Source: Desulfobacterales bacterium (GTDB lineage: Bacteria; Desulfobacterota; Desulfobacteria; Desulfobacterales; Desulfosalsimonadaceae). From it: DNA of 64,000 nucleotides. Below are positions 33,292 to 43,360 of this stretch, piece after piece (position 1 is the first letter of the stretch; each line of letters starts with the position of its first letter). Under the pieces are notes generated by a model that worked only from the letters and a program-made list of their open reading frames with translations, had not been told where the DNA came from and made no database searches. The translations under genes and the position numbers were made by a program. The stretch spans positions 55,001 to 119,000 of the forward strand of contig JAXHNP010000006.1 in NCBI GenBank assembly GCA_034520365.1, in the 5' to 3' direction.

Positions 33292-34349
33292 TGCCTATTC
33301 CCGGAAATTTACTGACAACCGCCATGGCGGTGATGCCGCATACCGATGCCGACCGGGCGCTTGAGGTGGCGGCCACCATGGATATCCCGTTCTGGCCGCA
33401 GCTGCCGAGGCTTTCCTATTATGAGGACATGTACGTCCAGGCGGCCGAGCATTTTCCCGGTATTGTGCTGGATGTGGAAAACCAGAAGCTCTCCTTTTCC
33501 ACGGATAAGTTCATGGATGAGCTGGAATCGGCCATGGCCGGATTTGAAGATCCGGACATGTTCGATGTGAGCCGGGATTATTCAGCGGTTTATCATAAGT
33601 TTCTGGATATGGACCTTGCGGGCCGGCCGGCCATCCGCGGACAGCTCGAGGGGCCGATCAGCTTCGGGTTTAACATCAATGATGAAAACGACCGGTCCAT
33701 ATTATTCAATGACACGGTGCGGCCCTTTATGTTCGAATTCATGGCCCGCCGCGTCAACGTCCAGCTTGAGCGCTTAAAGCAGAAAAACGAAAACGCGTTT
33801 ATGTTTGTGGATGAACCGGGCTTGCAGTTTTTATTTTCAGCCCTGTCCGGCTATGGCGATGTGCAGGCAAAGCAGGACATGGAGATGTTTTTTTCAATGA
33901 TCGAACGTCCCCGCGGGGTCCACCTCTGCGGCAACCCGGACTGGGATTTTCTCTTGAACCTGGACATAGACATTCTATCCATGGATATCTATACCAATCG
34001 GGATGTGTTTGCCGCTTACAGCCAGTCCATCAAACGGTTCCTGAAAAAAGGCAATACCCTGGTCTGGGGCATTGTGCCGACCAATATCGAGCCGTATGAA
34101 AAGGAATCCCTTCAAACCCTTCGCGACCAGCTCGAAGATGTCTGGTCACGGCTTGATGCCGCAGGGGTTGACCGGGATCTCCTCCTTTCGCAGAGTTTGA
34201 TCTCACCGGCTACCTGCTGCCTGGTGAATCCGGATTTTGAAAAAACCGTGGAAAAGGGATTTCAGACCGTAAAACGCCTTTCCGAAACCCTTCGCGCGGA
34301 TTATGGCTTAGACGGCAGAGGAAATGATGAAACCGGAGATTTGCCGTAA
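33291..34349 (+). CDS. UROD/MetE-like methyltransferase-fold protein
   Basis: A 352-residue TIM-barrel protein of the uroporphyrinogen decarboxylase / cobalamin-independent methionine synthase superfamily. GVHLCGNPDW (HxC) and a later Cys in SPATCCLV provide the zinc-thiol ligand set used by MetE and corrinoid methyltransferases, which argues for methyl transfer to a thiol rather than decarboxylation. FVDEPGLQFLFSALSGYGD is also family-like. Its ATG overlaps the stop of the siroheme-reductase-like gene, so the two are translationally coupled and may act together. The acceptor is unknown. Confidence 0.75.
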   Translation: MPIPGNLLTTAMAVMPHTDADRALEVAATMDIPFWPQLPRLSYYEDMYVQAAEHFPGIVLDVENQKLSFSTDKFMDELESAMAGFEDPDMFDVSRDYSAVYHKFLDMDLAGRPAIRGQLEGPISFGFNINDENDRSILFNDTVRPFMFEFMARRVNVQLERLKQKNENAFMFVDEPGLQFLFSALSGYGDVQAKQDMEMFFSMIERPRGVHLCGNPDWDFLLNLDIDILSMDIYTNRDVFAAYSQSIKRFLKKGNTLVWGIVPTNIEPYEKESLQTLRDQLEDVWSRLDAAGVDRDLLLSQSLISPATCCLVNPDFEKTVEKGFQTVKRLSETLRADYGLDGRGNDETGDLP

Positions 34350-34508
34350 ATCCGCCCGCCACCTCCCATTTTTTTTCGGATAAACCAATTTAATTATCGC
34401 TGGTCTATGGCAATGCCGCCGATTCTGATTAAATTTTATTAAGAAGGCCCATTTATAAGCCGCCCCCTATGATGTCAATGATTCGGGGAAATTTCCCATG
34501 AAGGCGCT

Positions 34509-34889
34509 ATGGAGAATAAAAATATGAGCCAAAGCCCGGATGCCAGCAGCCGCCTTGTCTATTCATCGGAAAGCGGCGGGATGTGTCCGCAATGCAATAA
34601 GCCGCTTAAAAAATGTGCGTGCGGCCACGATAAGGCCGTATCCGCCGGGGACGGCATCGTCCGGGTCAGCCGGGAAACCAAGGGACGCAAGGGCAAAGGG
34701 GTGACCCTGATAACCGGACTCCCCCTTGATGCGGAGCCGCTCAAGCAGCTTGGCAAACAGCTTAAGGCCAAATGCGGCTGCGGCGGCACGGTTAAAAACG
34801 GAATTATTGAAATCCAGGGCGATCACCGCGATCTGGTAGTTAAAGAACTAAAGCAGCAGGGCTTTACCGTAAAACGCGCCGGCGGTTGA
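34509..34889 (+). CDS. yciH: SUI1/YciH-type translation initiation factor
   Basis: A 126-residue bacterial homologue of eIF1 (SUI1). Zinc-ribbon-like Cys pairs (MCPQCNKPLKKCACG) precede the SUI1 fold: RETKGRKGKGVTLITGLPLD, CGCGGTVKNGIIEIQGDHRD and LKQQGFTVKRAGG. In E. coli YciH influences initiation fidelity; the role here is inferred. Two in-frame ATGs (34509 and 34524) are both plausible; the first has GAAGG five bases upstream. Confidence 0.9.
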   Translation: MENKNMSQSPDASSRLVYSSESGGMCPQCNKPLKKCACGHDKAVSAGDGIVRVSRETKGRKGKGVTLITGLPLDAEPLKQLGKQLKAKCGCGGTVKNGIIEIQGDHRDLVVKELKQQGFTVKRAGG

Positions 34890-34968
34890 AACAGTCCACC
34901 GATCCCCATCCCTCTCATCGTTCGCGGAAAGCCGTAAATTTTTCCATCCATTTATAAAAGGGGGAGCC

Positions 34969-35827
34969 ATGCCCTATTTTAAAAGAGGCAATGCAGATAT
35001 TTATTTTCTGGAGCAGGGAAATGGGTTTCCGGTTATCGCCATCCACGGGCTGATTGAAAACACCGCCTATTGGCGCCTGCGGGGAGTGACCGACCGGCTG
35101 GCCCATGAATTTCAGGTGGTTTCCATGGATATGCGGGCCCACGGCAATACCAAGGTCAGCGGTGACCCGCCCGGCTATGATGCCGAAACAGTGGGGGAAG
35201 ACATTCTGGCCCTTGCCGACAAGCTGGGGTTTGACCGGTTTCACCTCCTGACCCATTCAACCGGCGGATTCGCCGCCGTCCGCCAGGCCATGAAGGATTT
35301 CAAGCCGCTTCGCCTCCCTGATTCTGACGGATACCGGCTCCGCCACGTCGCCCATTCCCGGAAACCAGGATCGCATTCGCAAGTTGAACGAGGCCTATGC
35401 GCGAACGTTTGAAAACTATTCGTGGGAGGAGATCTTTGAGGGCCTCAAGTCCAAGCCGGGCCCGTTTTTCCGCGGTATTATGGAGGCGGATGCCTCGGAT
35501 GAATTGCTTGCGGCCGCCTTTGAAATGGCCAAACAGAACAACCGCCATGAGATTGCTAATTTTGTCCGGAACTTTTACACGGACCCGGATCCCTGCAAGG
35601 AGGCCCTTGGGCAGATTGACTGCCCCACGCTCATTATTTATGGAGAAAAGGATGATATGTTCATCGAATCGAGCCACTTGATGGCCGAGCACATTCCCGG
35701 CGCCCAGCTGGTGAGATATGACGGGGTCGGCCACATGACCGCCATTGAAGCTCCGGATCGGCTGGCCTCGGATATCCTGGCCTTCTGCCGGGAATCAAGG
35801 GGCCGTGCTTATGGGGCCGCCCTATGA
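34969..35827 (+). pseudogene. Alpha/beta hydrolase interrupted by a frameshift
   Basis: Two overlapping frames encode one hydrolase. The first carries the N-terminal strands, the oxyanion region VIAIHGLIENTAYW and the nucleophile LTHSTGG. Near 35313-35320 (CTCCCTG) the frame must shift by one base to continue as LILTDTGSATSPIPGNQDR and the rest (LIIYGEKDDMFIE with the acid, GVGHMTAIEAPDRL with the His). The catalytic triad is complete across the two frames. It looks like a single inserted C, so either a recent pseudogene or a sequencing error. The substrate is unknown. Confidence 0.82.
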
Positions 35828-35846
35828 CCGGGGCATTGCATCCTTC

Positions 35847-36062
35847 TAAGTAACTTATCGGATTTTAGGTTTTGGGTATTAGGTATTAGGTTAATGAAAT
35901 AAAGAATTTATGGTCGGCACGGTGGCCGACCCTACGATGAATCGGGTTTTTCCCCATGCGTAGGGCGGGCCACCGTGCCCGCCGAAAAATAGATAGAACA
36001 AATTTACCGTGCCTCAGTGCCTTTAAAGTTATTTATAGGCTCGGTCCCGGGCGGTGGCCCGG
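35847..36062. repeat. Composite TAAGTAACTT element, copy 1
   Basis: In order: TAAGTAACTT (35847-35856); ~7-base phrases (GGTTTTGGGTATTAGGTATT); the palindrome GGTCGGCACGGTGGCCGACC; CCTACGATGAATC...CGTAGG; GGGCGGGCCACCGTGCCCGC; AGATAGAACAAATTTACCGT; CCTTTAAAGTTATTTA (mirror of the left end); and a final GGTCCCGGGCGGTGGCCCGG hairpin. Nearly the same series occurs at 42901-43215 and, inverted, at 55534-55751. Confidence 0.8.
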
Positions 36063-36118
36063 GGAATTACTTCCAATTAATCATTTTAGTTAAGTCAAAA
36101 ATTTTTCAAAAATTTTTC

Positions 36119-36188
36119 TTGACAGTCAAAAATATATCTATATAATTAAATCAATATATCAAGATAATTTGATTTATTGATCTTGATA
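36119..36188 (+). promoter_or_regulatory. Consensus sigma70 promoter with nested inverted repeats upstream of sahR-like/ahcY
   Basis: TTGACA (36119-36124), a 16-base spacer and TATAAT (36141-36146) form a textbook promoter. Two interleaved inverted repeats start right after the -10: TAAATCAA (36147-36154) with TTGATTTA (36169-36176), and TATCAAGAT (36157-36165) with ATCTTGATA (36180-36188). They are placed to let the downstream ArsR-type regulator block initiation. Confidence 0.8.
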
Positions 36189-36242
36189 AAATTAAATTCA
36201 AGCCTGGACGCAAGTATATTTAACCACATGCTTATTTAAATA

Positions 36243-37157
36243 ATGGACAGCCTCAAATATTTTAAAGCCCTTTCGGATGAGACCCGCATCCGGCTGATGA
36301 ACATCATGCTCCACCATGAACTCAAGGTGGGCGAACTGGTGTCGGTGCTCGAAATGGGGCAATCCCGGATCTCCAGGCATTTGAAAATTCTGGCTGAGGC
36401 CGGCCTGGTGGAAAATCTCCGGGAAGGGGTCTCGGGCTTTTATTACATCGCCCGCAAGGGGCCGGGGCGGCGGTTCATTGATGCAGTGCGCTACCTGTTT
36501 GAAGATGATCCGGTTTATGAAGCCGATATCCGGCGGGCGGCCCAAATGATTGAGGAACGCAAACGTCACACCCTGCAGTTTTTCGATGATATCGGCCCCC
36601 GCTGGGACCTTTTCAAGGGCGAGATATTAGGGGGATTCGATCTGAATCAGGCGATTCTCAGGGATGCAGGCAAGCACCGGGTCGGGGTCGATTTGGGCTG
36701 CGGCACCGGCGATCTGCTGGAACCCCTGAAGCGCCATGCGGAAAAGGTGATCGGCGTGGACAGCTCGCCGCGGATGCTAGAGGAGACCAGGAAACGGTTT
36801 CAGGATGCGGGCGAAAAGATAGAGATACGGCTCGGTGAAATCGAGCATCTGCCCCTTAGCGACGGAGAAGCCGATTTCGCGGTTATCTCATTGGTTCTTC
36901 AGTATCTGGCCAAGCCTGAGGCGGCCGTTGGGGAGGTAAGCCGGGTGCTGACACCGGGCGGGCTTTTTATCGTGGCGGATTTTGACAAGCACGAGAATTT
37001 AGGGCTTCGGGAAACATACGGTGCCCGCTGGCTCGGATTTACGCCCGAGGAAGTGGAAAACTGGCTGACAGCCAATGGATTCAGCCTGCAGAGGATCGAT
37101 AATTACGAACTGGAAAAGGGGCTGCCGCTGAATATTTATCAAGCCGTTAAAAATTAA
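36243..37157 (+). CDS. ArsR-family regulator fused to a SAM-dependent methyltransferase domain (SahR-like)
   Basis: 304 residues. An ArsR winged HTH (1-85: MDSLKYFKALSDETRIRLMN, ELVSVLEMGQSRISRHLKILAEAGLV) is fused to a class I methyltransferase domain (HRVGVDLGCGTGDLLEPL, VIGVDSSPRMLEE, GGLFIVADFDKHEN). Directly upstream of ahcY, this matches SahR, the regulator of S-adenosylhomocysteine recycling described in Proteobacteria, in which the domain is thought to sense SAM/SAH. The nested inverted repeats upstream suggest autoregulation. Methyltransferase activity cannot be excluded. Confidence 0.87.
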   Translation: MDSLKYFKALSDETRIRLMNIMLHHELKVGELVSVLEMGQSRISRHLKILAEAGLVENLREGVSGFYYIARKGPGRRFIDAVRYLFEDDPVYEADIRRAAQMIEERKRHTLQFFDDIGPRWDLFKGEILGGFDLNQAILRDAGKHRVGVDLGCGTGDLLEPLKRHAEKVIGVDSSPRMLEETRKRFQDAGEKIEIRLGEIEHLPLSDGEADFAVISLVLQYLAKPEAAVGEVSRVLTPGGLFIVADFDKHENLGLRETYGARWLGFTPEEVENWLTANGFSLQRIDNYELEKGLPLNIYQAVKN

Positions 37158-37229
37158 TTCATCATTATTATAAATTGCCGATATATTGCAACCAATCGGC
37201 CAAAACCCAAAAGAAAGGAAGAATTAACC

Positions 37230-38678
<1,449 letters not shown>

Positions 38679-38686
38679 TCCTAGCT

Positions 38687-38712
38687 AACCCCGCCGAGAC
38701 CGGCGGGGTTAA
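38687..38712. other. GC-rich stem-loop after ahcY
   Basis: AACCCCGCCG and CGGCGGGGTT pair perfectly around AGAC. A-rich rather than T-rich sequence follows on the plus strand, so it is not a classic intrinsic terminator; it may stabilise the mRNA 3' end. Confidence 0.6.
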
Positions 38713-38759
38713 AAAGTTAAATTCTAAGTAACACTGCACTATATTTAGTTATTACGGAA

Positions 38760-39012
38760 TGTTCCGTCACTGTCATTCCGAGGAACGGCAGTGACGAGGA
38801 ATCATGTCATTCCGAGAAACGAAAGTGACGAGGAATCTTAGATTTCTCGCTGCCGCTCGAAATGACAGTATGGACGGATTTTTGAGCGCCTTTTTAAGTT
38901 GCTTTCTGCAAAAGGGCCGGCCACCGCAACGACCGGGATAATCCGCGAATTGCGTAGGGTCGGCCACCGTGCCGACCTTTATTGATGGCGGGCGCAGTGG
39001 CCCGCCACTACA
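38760..39012. repeat. Nested TCATTCCGAGGAACG hairpin repeats and REP variants
   Basis: One and a half copies of the TCATTCCGAGAAACG ... GAGGAATCTTAGATTTCTCG ... CTGCCGCTCGAAATGACA hairpin (38775-38872) are followed by three variants of the GGnCGGnCACCG family: GGGCCGGCCACC (38911), GGTCGGCCACCGTGCCGACC (38958) and GGCGGGCGCAGTGGCCCGCC (38986). They fill most of the 457-base gap; no gene was seen. Confidence 0.7.
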
Positions 39013-39135
39013 CTGAGTTTTCCCCCGGGCTAAACCGTCGTCAAGTGGTAGGTCATAGTGCCGACCATTCACGCCCTAACAGCCCCAGAGCTATAGGCTT
39101 GACGACCGGCCGTTGCTTTTTCTATAAATCAATTT

Positions 39136-40494
39136 ATGGAAAACACATGCCCTAATTCTAGTCCCCTTTCTCAGCCAACAATGGCCCATCTGGTCGACCA
39201 CCTTATGCGCATCCGTGCGGAAGGCAGGAAAATCCCGGTGATCGTGGCTTTCTGCTTTTCAGATGATCTGGCCCTAAAGGCCTGCCTGGCCGGATGCCGG
39301 GAGGCAGGCGCCATCCCCGTAATCATGGCCACCATGAATCAGGTCAATTCGGACGGCGGATATGCCGGACTGACGGCAAACCAATTTGTGCAAAAGGTCA
39401 AACACCTTTCAAAGGAAGCGGGCTATGACGGCCCGATCATTTTTGGCCGGGATCACGGCGGCCCTTTTATCGTGGAGGCGCATAAAAAATGGTCCCGCCC
39501 GGAAGCAATGGCCTGGGTTAAAAAAAATATCATCCAGGATCTTGAGGCCGGCTTTACATGCTGGCATGCGGACGGCACGTCGGGCCGTGACGACGAACTC
39601 GAAGCGGCGCAGCTGCCGGTGCGGATGATCGCGGAAATCACCCTGGAGTTGATCGAATATTGCGAAGATGCGCGCAAGCGGCGCAAAATCGGTCCCGTCT
39701 CCTATGAAGTGGGCTCCGAAGAGCAGCAGGGCGGGCTGACCACTCCTGAAGGGATGGATCAATACCTCCGGGCTTTAACTTCAGGTCTTCTGGCGCGGGG
39801 ACTTGGGCAGGCGCGGATTGATTTCGTGGTGGCCCAGACCGGCACGCACATGAAACTCCACTATGATAAAGCCGCACAGGATTTTGAGCTGGTTCAAAAC
39901 GGATTTCAGCCGCGGCTGGTGGCGGCTTTAGATGAAATCGCGGAAAAATACCGGTCCGATTATCAGAAGTTTTTGTTTACTCAGCACTATTCGGATCATA
40001 TGATCCCGGCGGATGCCCGTGCCCTGCGCCGGTTCGGTGCGGGAAAGGTTAATTTCGGCCCGGAGATGACCATGCCGGAGCTAAAGCGCCTGCTGGCATG
40101 GGAACGTGAAGAAACGGCCATGCTTAAAAAGAGGGGGAGACTACATCTGGCATCGCACTTCCGGGAGACCCTGCTGACGCATCTGGACCAGCGGCCGGAT
40201 TTCTGGCAAAAATTCATCCCAATGGAAATGACGGTCCAGGAAACCGGGCACGTGCCATCCATTTTTGAATTCGCCCCGAATGTACAGGATGCGCTGATCG
40301 TCTTTCGGGGCCGGTATGTCAAAAGCCGGCCGGCCTGCCGGGCGGCCGCGGAAAAACTGCTGGATAATCTGGTTTCTCTGGAAATTGCTGAACATCCAAG
40401 GCAGGCCATCATATCTGAAATCAAGACCAATACGGTGCTGCCCCGGCTGGGGCAGTTTCAAATGACAGACCGGCTTGATAAAATTGGATATTAA
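39136..40494 (+). CDS. GatZ/KbaZ-like tagatose-bisphosphate aldolase subunit family protein
   Basis: A 452-residue protein resembling the non-catalytic GatZ/AgaZ subunit of class II tagatose-1,6-bisphosphate aldolase (GRDHGGPFI; CWHADGTSGRDDELE; YEVGSEEQQGG; TGTHMKLHYD; RFGAGKVNFGPEMT; AEHPRQAIISEIK). No catalytic GatY/KbaY partner or sugar transport gene is present, so an independent sugar-phosphate role is possible. Its stop overlaps the convergent MetE-like gene by 4 bases. The family is fairly sure, the reaction is not. Confidence 0.75.
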   Translation: MENTCPNSSPLSQPTMAHLVDHLMRIRAEGRKIPVIVAFCFSDDLALKACLAGCREAGAIPVIMATMNQVNSDGGYAGLTANQFVQKVKHLSKEAGYDGPIIFGRDHGGPFIVEAHKKWSRPEAMAWVKKNIIQDLEAGFTCWHADGTSGRDDELEAAQLPVRMIAEITLELIEYCEDARKRRKIGPVSYEVGSEEQQGGLTTPEGMDQYLRALTSGLLARGLGQARIDFVVAQTGTHMKLHYDKAAQDFELVQNGFQPRLVAALDEIAEKYRSDYQKFLFTQHYSDHMIPADARALRRFGAGKVNFGPEMTMPELKRLLAWEREETAMLKKRGRLHLASHFRETLLTHLDQRPDFWQKFIPMEMTVQETGHVPSIFEFAPNVQDALIVFRGRYVKSRPACRAAAEKLLDNLVSLEIAEHPRQAIISEIKTNTVLPRLGQFQMTDRLDKIGY

Positions 40495-41555
40495 AGGTTC
40501 AGTTCTTTTGCGGCGAGCCGCGTACCCTCCAGGCGGGCCCGGATCATGTCAAAGGCGGCCTGCCGCGATGTGGAAAGATCGTCTGAAAACGGAGAGAACC
40601 CGCAGTCATCCGTGGTGCCGAGCTGAACCACCGGGATATACTCCGCGGCTTTTAAAATCAGGTCCCGGACTTCTTCCGGGGACTCCACCCGCGGGTTGGT
40701 CACATCGATCACGCCCAGAAAAATCATCTGTTCATGGCCCATGTATTTATTGATGCACTGAAGCACCCGCTCCTTGTCAGGTTCACTCGCAAACTGCATG
40801 TAAAAACTCCCGGCATTTAATGAAAAAAGCAGCGGCAGCAGCTCTACATAATCCACATCCGCGCTGTGTGTGGAATCCTGATCCCCGCCGGGGCAGGTGT
40901 GGATGCCGATGCGCTTGCGCTCTTCTTCGGAAAAGCGGTTCAAAACCCGGTTGTTCAGGTCGATAAACGATTTTAACAGCTTACGGGTCGGATCGAGTTT
41001 AACGGCCAGGCGGCCTTCGGTAAAATCAATCTGAACATTGTATGCGCCTTTTTGCAAGCAGAGCCGGATTTCCTTTTCCGCTTCATCCACCAGGTCTTCA
41101 AGGAATTTCTCCTTTGGATAGCCGTCAATGCCCGCTTCAGGATAGATCAGGCTCAGTGCGGAAGCCGAAATCACGGGCTGCTTTACCGGTTTCGTGGCAT
41201 GCTCCAGCGCCTCCTCCAGATAGCGGTCCGCATGGATCTTATATTGAAATGGCCCTTCCTTAAGGCGCGGGAGCTGACGGATATGACCGTCTCTGAATAC
41301 GAGTTTGATGCCATCCGGGGCAAGGTTGTCCAGCCCATGGATCGGGTATGTGGCAAAGCTGGGTTTGCTCTGCTCGCCATCGGTGATCACCGGCGATCCG
41401 GTAGCTTCGAATTCTGCGATGGTTTGCCGGACCGCCTGGTCATACATTTCATCTAATTCACTTCGGTCGAGCCGCCCCTTTTCATAGGCCTGGATGGCCT
41501 CAACCAGTTCTTTCGGCCGGGGGATGCTGCCGATGGGTTCAGTGGGCAGTGTCAT
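40491..41555 (-). CDS. MetE-like cobalamin-independent methionine synthase family protein
   Basis: A 354-residue C-terminal-type MetE domain protein (MTLPTEPIGSIPRPKELVEA). HTCPGGDQDSTHSADVDY gives the HxC zinc ligands and LGTTDDCGFSPF the last Cys. It lacks the N-terminal MetE half, so it resembles archaeal/core MetE, which takes methyl groups from a corrinoid protein or other donor rather than from folyl-triglutamate. The start at 41555 has AAGGAG six bases upstream; a GTG two codons earlier is less likely. It could help make methionine from the homocysteine released by AhcY. Overlaps the GatZ-like gene tail to tail. Confidence 0.85.
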   Translation of the reverse strand: MTLPTEPIGSIPRPKELVEAIQAYEKGRLDRSELDEMYDQAVRQTIAEFEATGSPVITDGEQSKPSFATYPIHGLDNLAPDGIKLVFRDGHIRQLPRLKEGPFQYKIHADRYLEEALEHATKPVKQPVISASALSLIYPEAGIDGYPKEKFLEDLVDEAEKEIRLCLQKGAYNVQIDFTEGRLAVKLDPTRKLLKSFIDLNNRVLNRFSEEERKRIGIHTCPGGDQDSTHSADVDYVELLPLLFSLNAGSFYMQFASEPDKERVLQCINKYMGHEQMIFLGVIDVTNPRVESPEEVRDLILKAAEYIPVVQLGTTDDCGFSPFSDDLSTSRQAAFDMIRARLEGTRLAAKELNL

Positions 41556-41580
41556 GAACACTCCTTCGCGATTTCCAATT

Positions 41581-41631
41581 TCACCGCATCTACTGCGTCA
41601 AACTTGAACATCGCCCAATTTAGGTTTTTGA
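41581..41631. repeat. CCGCATCT...CAATTTAGG repeat, short form
   Basis: TCACCGCATCTACTGCGTCA then CTTGAACATCGCCCAATTTA. It shares both ends with the longer copy at 5911-6013. Confidence 0.6.
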
Positions 41632-41633
41632 TT

Positions 41634-42647
41634 TTAATGCCTGAAAACGCCGGCCAACGCTTGCCCGCACTTGGGGCAGCGGCCGTCTTCCGAGAGGTTG
41701 ACCTCTCCGCCGGAAAAACCGCGGCGGATCAGCAGGTCTTTGCAGCCGGAACAATACGTATCCAGCGATTCCCCGGGCACATTGCCCATGTAAATGTGTT
41801 TCAGTCCGGCCGCCTTGCCCAGTTCAAACGCAGTTTTCATCACAGAGATCGGGGTGGGGCCGACGTGGTCGTATTTGTAGTCCGGATGAAACCGGCTGAT
41901 ATGCCAGGGGATATTCGTATCTACGCCGGCGATAAACTCGGCAATGCCTTTCAGTTCCGCCTCGGAATCATTGGCGCCGGGCACAATCAAAGTGGTTACC
42001 TCAACCCAGATGTTAAGCGCTTTCAGGCTGCGGATGGTATCGAGCACCGGCTGCAGGCGGCCGTGGCAGACATTCTTGTAAAAGTCCTTATTAAAGGCTT
42101 TTAGATCCACATTGCAGGCGTCCAAATAGGGCTGCATGGTTTCAAGCGCCTCCCGGGTCATGAACCCGTTGGTGACGAAAACATTGGCGATGCCTTCCGG
42201 TTTTGCCAACTTGGCGGTATCATAAGCGTATTCGAAAAAAATCGTGGGCTCGGTATACGTATAGGCAATGCTCTCGCAGCCCCTTGATTTGGCCTCCTGG
42301 ACGATCTTTTCCGGCGGGAGTTCATAGCCGCGGGACCGGCTGTCCGTGCGCCTGTTGGCCTGGGAAATCTGCCAGTTCTGGCAGAATTCGCACTGGAAAT
42401 TGCAGCCCATGGTGGCAACGGAAAACGAGCGGGTGCCGGGCAGAAAATGGTAAAGCGGCTTTTTTTCAATGGGATCGGCATTGGCGGCGATCACCTCACC
42501 GTAGGCATGCGTATACAGGGTGCCGTCAAGATTCTGGCGCATGCCGCAAGTGCCGAATTCATCCGGCTTGATGCGGCAGTGATGGTTGCAGAGATAGCAG
42601 TGAACCTCGTTTTCTTTGATTTTTTCATATAGCATGGCCTCGCGCAT
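41634..42647 (-). CDS. amrS: AmmeMemoRadiSam-system radical SAM enzyme (AmrS)
   Basis: A 337-residue radical SAM protein. The N-terminal Cys cluster CYLCNHHCRIKPDEFGTCGMR, the radical SAM motif MGCNFQCEFCQNW (CxxxCxxC), the IAYTYTEPTIFFEY segment and the C-terminal CSGCKDLL ... GRCPKCGQ zinc-like knuckle are diagnostic of AmrS. This family is related to pyruvate formate-lyase activases and is typically linked to AmmeMemo proteins, none of which is present here. ATG 42647 has AAAGGAGGT six bases upstream. The reaction is not established from sequence. Confidence 0.88.
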   Translation of the reverse strand: MREAMLYEKIKENEVHCYLCNHHCRIKPDEFGTCGMRQNLDGTLYTHAYGEVIAANADPIEKKPLYHFLPGTRSFSVATMGCNFQCEFCQNWQISQANRRTDSRSRGYELPPEKIVQEAKSRGCESIAYTYTEPTIFFEYAYDTAKLAKPEGIANVFVTNGFMTREALETMQPYLDACNVDLKAFNKDFYKNVCHGRLQPVLDTIRSLKALNIWVEVTTLIVPGANDSEAELKGIAEFIAGVDTNIPWHISRFHPDYKYDHVGPTPISVMKTAFELGKAAGLKHIYMGNVPGESLDTYCSGCKDLLIRRGFSGGEVNLSEDGRCPKCGQALAGVFRH

Positions 42648-42662
42648 GGCTGACCTCCTTTT

Positions 42663-42776
42663 CACCTAAATTGAGCGTTCCAAATTTTTAAAATGAAAAT
42701 TTTTATATTCTTTTTAAGGAGTTGAATCAATTTTTAGTTTAAAAACTTGAAAATCGCTCAATTTAGGTTTTAGTCT
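42663..42776. repeat. Inverted pair of CGCTCAATTTAGG repeat ends
   Basis: CCTAAATTGAGCG (42664-42676, inverted) and CTTGAAAATCGCTCAATTTA (starting 42749) enclose ~70 AT-rich bases. The next 120 bases up to 42900 hold nothing that I recognise. Confidence 0.55.
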
Positions 42777-42900
42777 ATAACTCTATAAAATAATAATCAT
42801 TTATCCTTAGTTTGTCGAAATGCGCCCCCGCTGCTGATATGATGCCCATGGCAGGCCGGAAATTAAATCCCGCCAAGCCCGCAGAGAGCGCAAAGGGTTT

Positions 42901-43215
42901 TAAGTAATTTCGGGTATTAGGTTTTGGGTGTTAGGTATTAGGTTAATGAAATCAAGAATTTATGGTCGGCACGGTGGCCGACCCTACGATGAATCGGGTT
43001 TTTCCCCATTCGTAGGGCGGGCCACCGTGCCCGCCTGAAAAATAGATAGAACAAATTTACCGTGCCTCAGAATCAGTAGGGTGGATAAGCGATAGCGCAT
43101 CCGCCAAATGTTTCGAGTTCGCAGTTCACAGTTCACGGTTTAATGTTATACAACCTCAGAGCCTCAGTGCCTTTAAAGTTACTTTTACGCTCGGTCCCGG
43201 GCAAACGGCCCGGGG
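42901..43215. repeat. Composite TAAGTAACTT element, copy 2 (with internal insertion)
   Basis: Same series as 35847-36062: TAAGTAATTT, GGTATTAGG phrases, GGTCGGCACGGTGGCCGACC, CGTAGG pair and GGCGGGCCACCGTGCCCGCC. About 90 extra bases (43070-43160, GTAGGGTGGATAAGCGATAG...) then interrupt the GCCTCAG phrase, before CCTTTAAAGTTACTTTTA and the GGTCCCGGGCAAACGGCCCG hairpin. Together with the previous entry it fills most of the 42648-43360 gap. Confidence 0.78.
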
Positions 43216-43360
43216 GGAATATTTCTATATAATTACAAATAAGCGATCCCGGGTTTGCATATGCCGATGGAGATGTTAGTTTCAATTTATATACGGATGA
43301 TGAAAGCGATTCCATGCAGTTTGGCAAATGATGCTTTTAACTGCATGATAAAGGATCTTG

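Noticed and set aside
36243-37157. Arsenic-resistance regulator with an ArsM-type methyltransferase
   Set aside because: No metal-binding Cys motif in the HTH part and the direct neighbour is ahcY, which fits a SahR-like role better.
38687-38712. Intrinsic terminator of ahcY
   Set aside because: The stem is perfect but followed by A-rich, not T-rich, sequence on the transcribed strand, so only a stem-loop is claimed.
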